From: Sphaerisporangium fuscum
Lineage (GTDB): Bacteria; Actinomycetota; Actinomycetes; Streptosporangiales; Streptosporangiaceae
NCBI RefSeq assembly: GCF_018531465.1
Contig: NZ_JAHDTF010000028.1
Location: 62,001 to 126,000, forward strand
Direction: 5' to 3'
DNA: 64,000 nt
Of this stretch, positions 24,026 through 30,349 are shown piece by piece. The stretch's first letter is position 1; each line of letters begins with the position of its first letter. A program made the position numbers and the translations under genes. The notes under the pieces were generated by a model that had not been told where the DNA came from, did not search any database, and was given only the letters and a program-made list of their open reading frames with translations.

Positions 24026-24039
24026 TATCCATATGGATA
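24026..24039. promoter_or_regulatory. Perfect 14-bp palindrome upstream of the ferredoxin promoter
   Basis: TATCCATATGGATA is fully symmetric and AT-rich in a very GC-rich setting. It lies 4 bases upstream of the ferredoxin -35 box and could bind an activator or the nearby TetR regulator. Confidence 0.5.
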
Positions 24040-24043
24040 GCAA

Positions 24044-24085
24044 TTGACCGGGCCTGCGCTGAGACCTATCTTGTTTGGAGCCAAA
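24044..24085 (+). promoter_or_regulatory. Ferredoxin-reductase promoter with MarR-type operator
   Basis: TTGACC (24044-24049), a 17-base spacer and TATCTT (24067-24072) form a strong promoter. TTTGG-AG-CCAAA (24074-24085) lies 1 base after the -10, covering the expected start of transcription. This is a typical repressor position. Confidence 0.72.
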
Positions 24086-24200
24086 TGAGTTCGCCGTGTC
24101 GTGAACCCCGGCTGAAGGACCGGGCACCTGCCGCGCAGTACCGGCCGGTGACCCCGGCCTCCGCGCTCTGACACTCTCTCCGTCCCCAGGAGGACCGGCC

Positions 24201-24389
24201 ATGAAGGTCGTCGTCGACATGAACAAGTGCCAGGAACACGGACAGTGCGTCTTCGCCGCCCCTGAGGTCTTCGCCTTCGACGAGGCTGGACGCCTCGCCT
24301 ATGTGACCGGCCCGGACGAGGCGCTGCGTGCCGAGGTCGAGGAAGCCGCAGACGTCTGTCCGCTGCAGGCCATCCGGATCGAAGACTGA
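24201..24389 (+). CDS. 3Fe-4S ferredoxin (P450 redox partner)
   Basis: A 62-residue ferredoxin. Three cysteines (C10 and C16 in CQEHGQC, C53 in DVCPLQAI) ligate a 3Fe-4S cluster; position 13, which would be Cys in a 4Fe-4S protein, is His. The size and the divergent location next to the P450 mark it as that enzyme's electron donor. The ATG follows AGGAGG. One base separates its stop from the reductase start. Confidence 0.93.
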   Translation: MKVVVDMNKCQEHGQCVFAAPEVFAFDEAGRLAYVTGPDEALRAEVEEAADVCPLQAIRIED

Positions 24390-24390
24390 C

Positions 24391-25617
24391 ATGACACCCA
24401 GAATCGTGATCGCCGGGGCCTCCATGGGAGGCCTGCGGGCGGCCGAGCAGCTGCGCGCCGCGGGCTGGCGGGGCGCGATCACCGTCGTCGGTGACGAACC
24501 GCATCCCCCCTACAACAGGCCTCCGTTGTCGAAGGAGGTGCTGGCCGGCAGGGCGCCGTTCGAATCGCTCGCCTTCGCTCTGCGCGAGTCCGTCGCCGAC
24601 GTCGAATGGCGCCTAGGAACCCGCGTCACCGGCGCGGACGTGGATGGCCACTGGATCGCCATCGCGGGCCCGGACATGGTGGAGGGGGCCGAAACGCTGG
24701 ACTTCGACGCCCTGGTGATCGCCACCGGCATGCGCCCGCGCCGACTGGGCTGCCCCGGCCCCACGGCCGGCCGCCACACGGTCCGCACACTCGCCGACGC
24801 GGAGGGCCTTCGAGCCGAGCTGCTGCGCCCGGGTGTGCGCGTGGTCGTCGTCGGTGCCGGCTTCATCGGATGCGAGGTCGCCGCGACGGCCGTCGCGCTC
24901 GGCGCGGCCGAGGTGACCGTGGTCGATCCCGAGCCGCTGCCCATGCTGCGGCCGCTCGGCGAGCCGCCGGCCCGAGAACTCCTGCGGCGTCACCTGGAAC
25001 GCGGCGTCCGGTTCGTCCTCGGTGCCGGCGTCGCCGCCTTCACCGGCGGCAGCCGGGTGACCGGAGTCGTGCTCGGCGACGGCACCGAACTGCCCGCCGA
25101 CGTCGTCGTCGAGTCGGTCGGTTCCCTCGCCAACACCGAATGGCTGGCGGGCAACGGCCTCGACCTCAGCGACGGCGTGCTCACCGACGAGCACCTGCGC
25201 GCTGGATCGCTGCCGGACGTGGTGGCTGTCGGAGACGTCGCGCGCTTCCCCAACGCGCGCTACGACAACGTGCCGCGCAGGGTCGAGCACTGGTGCATCC
25301 CGGCCGACACCGCCAGGCACGCGGCCCGCACACTCGTCGCCGGTCTCCGTGGTGAGGAGCCCGGCGTGGAACCGTTCGCGCCGCTGCCGACCTTCTGGAG
25401 CGACCAGCACGACTTCCGCCTCCAGTCCTTCGGAGCACCCGCCCTCGGCACCGCCGACGTCCGCGTGCTCGACGGCGACCCGCGCGGTGACGTCGTGTTC
25501 GGCCACCACCACGACGGCCGGCTCGTCGGAGTCGTCGCCCTGGGCGGCCGCAGCGCCGCCGCCTCTGCGGCGCGCTACCGCCCCGAGCTGCTGAAACAGC
25601 CCGCCCTCTTCTCCTGA
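24391..25617 (+). CDS. FAD-dependent ferredoxin reductase
   Basis: A 408-residue NAD(P)H:ferredoxin reductase of the putidaredoxin reductase type. It has an N-terminal FAD site (IVIAGASMGGLRAAEQL), PPYNRPPLSKEVLAG, a central NAD site (VVVVGAGFIGCEVAA), the second FAD motif VVAVGDVARF and a C-terminal reductase domain. One base separates it from the ferredoxin gene, so the two are co-expressed. Together with the divergent P450 they form a complete class I monooxygenase system. Confidence 0.93.
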   Translation: MTPRIVIAGASMGGLRAAEQLRAAGWRGAITVVGDEPHPPYNRPPLSKEVLAGRAPFESLAFALRESVADVEWRLGTRVTGADVDGHWIAIAGPDMVEGAETLDFDALVIATGMRPRRLGCPGPTAGRHTVRTLADAEGLRAELLRPGVRVVVVGAGFIGCEVAATAVALGAAEVTVVDPEPLPMLRPLGEPPARELLRRHLERGVRFVLGAGVAAFTGGSRVTGVVLGDGTELPADVVVESVGSLANTEWLAGNGLDLSDGVLTDEHLRAGSLPDVVAVGDVARFPNARYDNVPRRVEHWCIPADTARHAARTLVAGLRGEEPGVEPFAPLPTFWSDQHDFRLQSFGAPALGTADVRVLDGDPRGDVVFGHHHDGRLVGVVALGGRSAAASAARYRPELLKQPALFS

Positions 25618-25635
25618 CGCGCCCCAAGGAGTCCC

Positions 25636-25899
25636 CATGGCCACCTGCAGCAACTGCGCCGGGAGGTCTTCGAACGCGACGACTACGACACCGTCGTGGT
25701 GCTGGACTCGCACTGGGCCACCACCGTCGAGTTCGTGGTGACCGCCCAGGAGCGGCGCGCCGGGCTGTTCACCTCCGAGGAACCGCCGCGCGGCATCACC
25801 CGGATGCCCTACGACTACCCGGGCGACCCCGAACTCGCCCGCAACGAGTACCGCCGCGTCCTGTCGGACGGCACCACCGTCGAGCCCCCGCGGCGCTGA
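25636..25899 (+). pseudogene. Truncated class III extradiol ring-cleavage dioxygenase
   Basis: A frame through 25636-25899 reads LRREVFERDDYDTVVVLDSHW, then TTVEFVVTAQERRAGLFTSEE and MPYDYPGDPELA. This is characteristic of LigB-type extradiol dioxygenases acting on catechols. The first 40 or so residues are absent (the ATG at 25637 is in another frame) and the protein stops after about 88 codons, where intact enzymes have nearly 300. It directly follows the ferredoxin reductase, suggesting that the P450 operon once continued into ring cleavage. Confidence 0.72.
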
Positions 25900-25933
25900 C
25901 CGCGGGGGGAGGCTGCCTTGTAGGGTCGCCGGG

Positions 25934-26587
25934 ATGACGGAGACAGGCAAGGCGGGCCGATCGCGCGGGGACGGCGGTACGGGTGGGAACGCCGGGCGGC
26001 CCCGCAAGACCCCCAAGGCGGTCGACTACGGCGCGGGGCGTGAGGCCCTGCTGAAAGCCGCGGTCGCGGTGGTGGCCCGGGGCGGGCTGCGCAGACTCAC
26101 TTATCGAGCGGTGGCGGAGGAAGCCGGGGTCACTCACGGCCTGGTCGTCCACCACTTCGGCTCACGCGACGCCCTGATCGAGGAGGCACTCGCACACGCC
26201 GTCCGCACCAGCGTCAGCGTCAGCGCGCTGGAGAGCGGCACCGGAGAGGTGTCGGACCTCGCCGCGGGGCTCTCGGCGATGGTCAGTTCGGACCCGGAAA
26301 CCCAGGCGTTCCAGTACGAGCTGCTGTTGGAGGCGCGCCGCCGGCCCGAACTGCTCGGCCATGTGCGCGGGTTGTACGACGAGTACTTCGACGCGACCAG
26401 GCGTGAACTCTCCCGCATCCTGTCGGACGACGCGGACGAGGCTCTGACCCGGCTCGTGTTCGCTGCCCTGGACGGCCTCGTCCTGCACCAACTCGTGTTC
26501 GCCGAGCCCGGGGTGACCGAGGCCGCGCTCGCCCGGCTGCGGTCCCTGCTGCGGCTGCTCGGCACCCGGGACGGCCGCGACGGCTAG
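25934..26587 (+). CDS. TetR-family regulator (probably leaderless)
   Basis: A 217-residue TetR protein. A basic Gly-rich N-terminal extension is followed by the helix-turn-helix (LLKAAVAVVARGGLRRLTYRAVAEEAGVT, VVHHFGSRDALI) and a helical ligand domain. The ATG lies 7 bases after TAGGGT (25921-25926), a -10-like box, and there is no ribosome site, so a leaderless transcript is likely. It follows the P450 redox genes and may respond to the same substrate. Confidence 0.88.
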   Translation: MTETGKAGRSRGDGGTGGNAGRPRKTPKAVDYGAGREALLKAAVAVVARGGLRRLTYRAVAEEAGVTHGLVVHHFGSRDALIEEALAHAVRTSVSVSALESGTGEVSDLAAGLSAMVSSDPETQAFQYELLLEARRRPELLGHVRGLYDEYFDATRRELSRILSDDADEALTRLVFAALDGLVLHQLVFAEPGVTEAALARLRSLLRLLGTRDGRDG

Positions 26588-26810
26588 AACGAGTGCCGGC
26601 TCACGGTGCCGACGGGCGCCCGAGGGGGTGCCGGCTTTCCGTGCACACCCCCACATGACCACCGCATGCCCAGGCGCTGTCCGTCACCGCCGGGGTGATC
26701 GACCGGGCCGGACGGGACGAGGACGCCCATGCCCTGGGACGCGTACCGAACCGGGAGATGCTCGACTCCGTCGCACCGGACGTCCCCGTCCGCGAAGGCC
26801 GGTGGTGTTC

Positions 26811-27407
26811 TCAAGGTTCGCAGGAAGGCTCAGGGCGTTTGGCGCGGCGACCACTGCGCCGTGGAGCGGGCTGCCGGCCGTCCAGCAGTGCCAGCCGGCG
26901 CCCTTCACCGTTCTGCTCCACCTGGAGCACCACCTGGCGCAGCCCTTCGGCGATATGGCGGCACTGCTCGTCAGTGAGCCGCTCGGTGACGAAGGCCTCC
27001 TCCTCGTTGAACGCCGGAAAGACCCTCTCCATCAGGGCCGTACCCTCCGCGGTCAGGGCCAGCAGCACCAGTCGCCCGTCGAAAGGGTGATCGGAGCGCG
27101 TCACGAGATTCCGGGATTCGAGCGTCCGGGAGACACCGGTCAGGGTTCCCTTGGAGATGCCGGCCTCCTCGGCGACGTACCTGGTCTCCGACTCGCCCGA
27201 GATCCACAGCACCCAGAGGACGACGAACGCGGTCCAGGTCAGATCGGCCTCTCGCAGGACCGAGTTCTCCAGGTGCTGACGCACCGTGGACGCGGCTCGG
27301 TAGATGTTCGCGACCACGGCCATCTGCTCGCGGCGCAAGGTCACTGCTCCGCCCAACTTGGCGTCGACCAGTTTCTCGGTCTCCGTGATGGAACGCTGCG
27401 ACGGCAC
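26811..27407 (-). CDS. MarR-family regulator
   Basis: A 198-residue regulator starting VPSQRSITETEKLVDAKLGG at a GTG (27407) six bases after GGAGGG. The winged helix covers about residues 60-125 (LTWTAFVVLWVLWIS, EEAGISKGTLTGVSRTLESR, VTRSDHPFDGRLVLLALT). The tail is rich in Arg/Pro. Its own promoter has an operator-like repeat of the same pattern as those at the P450 and ferredoxin promoters, so it is the best candidate repressor of that system. Confidence 0.88.
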   Translation of the reverse strand: MPSQRSITETEKLVDAKLGGAVTLRREQMAVVANIYRAASTVRQHLENSVLREADLTWTAFVVLWVLWISGESETRYVAEEAGISKGTLTGVSRTLESRNLVTRSDHPFDGRLVLLALTAEGTALMERVFPAFNEEEAFVTERLTDEQCRHIAEGLRQVVLQVEQNGEGRRLALLDGRQPAPRRSGRRAKRPEPSCEP

Positions 27408-27424
27408 TCGGATCCCTCCAACCG

Positions 27425-27442
27425 TTCGGAGCCAAAATACTA
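27425..27442 (-). promoter_or_regulatory. MarR gene -10 box with adjacent operator
   Basis: On the minus strand TAGTAT (27442-27437) is followed at once by TTTGGCTCCGAA (27436-27425), the same TTTGG-N2-CCAAA pattern with one mismatch as at 24074-24085. No good -35 is visible. Confidence 0.6.
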
Positions 27443-27596
27443 CGCTCCCCGGACCCGGGCGGTTTCGCGGACCCGTCGCGCAAATGGCGTTTCCAGTTCG
27501 CGGCCATCCGTTCCCGGGGTCAGGGGCGGCGATGACCTTCGGCTGAGGTCCGGAGTGGACGGCGATCGGCCGGTCGGGGCGATCGCCGTCCACCGC

Positions 27597-28595
27597 TCAC
27601 GGACGGGTGTAGAGACGGTAGGTGGACAGGACGTTGAGCCGGTGCAGGTTGCGGCACAGGTCGAGCATGCCGCGGCGGGCCATGTCCTGCGGCACCTGGT
27701 ACCGCGCGAGGGCGGCGGTCAGTGTCGGGTCCAGGCCTTCCGCCCACGGGTCGGTGCACGCGCCCATGGTCTCCTCCACGGTACGACCGGCCCGCACCGC
27801 GGCGAGGACCTCGTCGTGCAACCGCTCCAGGTACGCGATGAGGTCGTCGATGGCGGCGTGGCCGTCGCCGGAAGGTCCGTGGCCCGGCACGATCGTCAGC
27901 GGGCCGGACAGCGCCTGCTTCATCCTCCGCAGGGTGCCCAGGTACGGCTCGGGTCCGCCCTGCAGCAGCATGGGGGCGATACCGGCGTGGCACAGGAGGT
28001 TCCCCACCCAGGCGACGCCCGCGTCGGGGACGTGAACGACCGTGTCACCGGGACCGTTGCCGGGGCCGAACCGCCACAGCTGGACCACTCGTCCGCCCAG
28101 GTCGATCTCGGCGAAGGTGTCGAACACGACATCCGGGGCGCGCCAGGTCGTCACCTCGTCGAACAACGCCTCGTCGCCGTACATGTTGCCCGACCTGACC
28201 TGCTTCTCGTAGGCGAGGTCGGTCATGTTCTCCTTGTTGAGCCGCGACGACACGATGACGGTCTCCTTCGGGAACGCCATGTTCCCGAAGGTGTGGTCAC
28301 CGTGGTAGGTGGTGTTCACCAGGAACCGCAGCGGCCGGTCGGTCAGCCCGGCGACCAGTTCCTGGATCATCGTGGACACGTCCGGGGTGATCCCCGCGTC
28401 GACGACCAGGGCGGCGTCGCGGCCGACGACCAGCCCGTTGTTGTCCTTGGGCGGCACCGTCGCCATCAGCGCGTGCACGCCGTCCGCGAAGGTGTGGGGC
28501 ACCAGCCGCAGGCCTGCGGGGGACAGGTTCGGGCCCGCGTACCCGCCCGGCCGTTCGGCCAGCTCACGTTCGGGGATGTGGCTCGTGGACATCAT
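27597..28595 (-). CDS. MBL-fold metallo-hydrolase with altered first metal His
   Basis: A 332-residue metallo-beta-lactamase fold protein. The metal motif reads NTTYHGDHTFGN: the second His, Asp and third His of HxHxDH are kept, but the first His is Thr. Further ligand regions are visible (LLCHAGIAP and IVPGHGPSG). The C-terminal 80 residues are helical, as in alkylsulfatase- or cyclase-like members. The start (ATGATG at 28595) overlaps the upstream gene by 4 bases (ATGA), so it is translationally coupled to the SRPBCC gene. It is the last gene of the M24-SRPBCC-MBL operon. Confidence 0.85.
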   Translation of the reverse strand: MMSTSHIPERELAERPGGYAGPNLSPAGLRLVPHTFADGVHALMATVPPKDNNGLVVGRDAALVVDAGITPDVSTMIQELVAGLTDRPLRFLVNTTYHGDHTFGNMAFPKETVIVSSRLNKENMTDLAYEKQVRSGNMYGDEALFDEVTTWRAPDVVFDTFAEIDLGGRVVQLWRFGPGNGPGDTVVHVPDAGVAWVGNLLCHAGIAPMLLQGGPEPYLGTLRRMKQALSGPLTIVPGHGPSGDGHAAIDDLIAYLERLHDEVLAAVRAGRTVEETMGACTDPWAEGLDPTLTAALARYQVPQDMARRGMLDLCRNLHRLNVLSTYRLYTRP

Positions 28596-29014
28596 GCCTC
28601 CAGCAGCGCGCCGAGCCGTTCGAACAACAGCGGCACCTGCTTGCCGAGTTGCGCGCGGACCAGGTGCTCGGCCATTTTCGGCACGCCGTCGAGTTCCAGC
28701 CGGAACTCGACCCGGCAGCCGTCCTCGAACGGCCGTACGGCGTATCTCTGGGTCACGCCGGGACGGGCGCCGGCGGCGGTCCGGATGGTGATCAGCTCGC
28801 CGGGGACGTACTCGGTGATGGTGAGGTCCAGTTCGGTGCGCCGTCCCATGACCTTGCGCACCTGGGCGACCGCCGCGCCCTCCCGTGGCGGTCCGTCGAC
28901 GTGGGCCTCCAGCACGTCCGACTGCCAGGCCGGATAGCCCTCCAGGTCGGACAGGACGGTGAAGACGGCCTCCGCTGAGTACGGGTAGTCGGCGGTGTGG
29001 TCGACGGTGATCAC
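28592..29014 (-). CDS. SRPBCC/polyketide cyclase-like lipid-binding protein
   Basis: A 140-residue START/Bet v1-type fold: ITVDHTADYPYSAEAVFTVL, LEGYPAWQSDVLEAHV, then a beta sheet and a long C-terminal helix (AEHLVRAQLGKQVPLLFERL). It starts at a GTG behind GAGGAG. The start overlaps the stop of the M24 gene (GTGA) and its stop overlaps the MBL start (ATGA), so the three products are made together. Such proteins bind hydrophobic small molecules or act as aromatases/cyclases. Confidence 0.85.
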   Translation of the reverse strand: MITVDHTADYPYSAEAVFTVLSDLEGYPAWQSDVLEAHVDGPPREGAAVAQVRKVMGRRTELDLTITEYVPGELITIRTAAGARPGVTQRYAVRPFEDGCRVEFRLELDGVPKMAEHLVRAQLGKQVPLLFERLGALLEA

Positions 29015-30282
29015 AGGTGGCTCCTCAGCAGCTGGGCGGTGAAGGGGTTGAGTTCGACGGGGGCGTCCTCGCCGATGACGACGGTCCCGCCGAGGTTGGT
29101 CAGGCGTTCGCCGATGACGGCGTTGGGTTCGAACGCGAAGGTCATCCCGGGTGCCAGGGGCAGCTCGCCGCCCATCGTGGGCAGGTCGAACAGCCGGCCG
29201 TACCGTGCCGCCTCGGGCAGCCTGCGCAGGCCCGCGCCGAAGCCGCAGACGGGGCCCATCGGGTTGAGCGTGTGGACCAGGGGGTGGACGTTCCAGGCAT
29301 CGGCGTCCCGCAGCGGGCCCTCCATGGCCTCCACCAGGTCGCCGAAGGTGTTGCCCGGACGGGCCGCGGCCAGGCCCGCCTCGTAGCTGGCGCGGGCGAC
29401 CTTCGCGCCGGCCTCGATGTCGGGGTGCGGCTCGCCGACGGCGATGGCGACCTGGTGCTGGGTCTCCTTCATGCCGAAGCGGCAGAACACCTCGGCCATG
29501 ATGACGTCGCCCTCCTCGATGACGCGGGGCGCCTGCGGCCGGTACGACCAGGCGGGCGGTCCCCAGGAGACGAAGCCGGGCCCGGACGACAGCAGCATGC
29601 CGGGGGCGGCGAGGCCGCGCCGGAACGCCGCCTCCATGCCGGCCGCGTACACCTCGGCCTCGCTGACGCCCGGCCGGGCCACCTCGAGCATGGCCTCGGC
29701 CATGGCGTCGCCGGTCTCGGCGGAGTGCCGGACGACGGCGAGTTCCTCCTCCGACTGGCAGATGGTGGCGAACAGATAGCTCAGCCCGACAGGCTTGAAG
29801 GTCACCTCGGGCAGCTCGGCCAGCACCTGGGACCACAGCCCGTGCGGCATGATCGGGTTGATGTGGAACGGCGGGTAGGGGTCCAGCCCCAGCACGCCGA
29901 CGGCCGCCGCGTCCAGCCGGTGCTCTCGCAGGACCTCCACCACACCGGCCGCGTGTTTGGCGACGCGGATGCGCTCCGGGGGGATCCACAGCGTCTCGCC
30001 TCGCCTGGTCGCCTGGATGTGGTCGGCGACGGGGAGCGTCGACCAGGTCAGTTCGATGGGGTCGGCGTCGCGGCAGAAGATGACGATGGCGCCGGGCCGG
30101 TCGTTGGTGAAGTACACATCCGGGGCGAAGGGCGCCAGGTCCACGCACTCGTGCTCGCCGTAGGCGATGAGCGCCTCCACGCCCTCGGCTTCCATGATCT
30201 CGCGGGCGAGCGCCCAGCGGCGATCCCGCTCGGCCAGGGAATATGTGGGGATTTCCATGCCGGCCACGCTAGGGACGGACAC
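29011..30282 (-). CDS. M24-family (creatinase/aminopeptidase P fold) protein, probably metal-free
   Basis: A 423-residue pita-bread-fold protein. The N-terminal creatinase-like domain (RDRRWALAREIMEAEGVEAL onward) is followed by the C-terminal catalytic-type domain. The usual metal-binding Asp residues are absent: the GDVIMAEVFCRFGMKETQ segment has no DxxD equivalent, though H in HPLVHTLNP and E in FEPNAV remain. It may thus act like creatinase, without metal. The GTG at 30282 was used (GGAGG about 10 bases upstream); ATG at 30258 is an alternative. It is first in an overlapping three-gene operon, 67 bases after a LuxR regulator. Confidence 0.82.
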   Translation of the reverse strand: MSVPSVAGMEIPTYSLAERDRRWALAREIMEAEGVEALIAYGEHECVDLAPFAPDVYFTNDRPGAIVIFCRDADPIELTWSTLPVADHIQATRRGETLWIPPERIRVAKHAAGVVEVLREHRLDAAAVGVLGLDPYPPFHINPIMPHGLWSQVLAELPEVTFKPVGLSYLFATICQSEEELAVVRHSAETGDAMAEAMLEVARPGVSEAEVYAAGMEAAFRRGLAAPGMLLSSGPGFVSWGPPAWSYRPQAPRVIEEGDVIMAEVFCRFGMKETQHQVAIAVGEPHPDIEAGAKVARASYEAGLAAARPGNTFGDLVEAMEGPLRDADAWNVHPLVHTLNPMGPVCGFGAGLRRLPEAARYGRLFDLPTMGGELPLAPGMTFAFEPNAVIGERLTNLGGTVVIGEDAPVELNPFTAQLLRSHL

Positions 30283-30349
30283 CGCCGCACCGCCTCCGTC
30301 ACCTGACGGTAGTGGCCGGCGCCGCCCGGCCGTCCGCTTAGGTAACGGC

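Noticed and set aside
26640..26800. A frame with VTAGVIDRAGRDEDAHALGR and PNREMLDSVAPDVPV after the TetR gene.
   Set aside because: Protein-like composition, but no start, no family and an early break; left unassigned.
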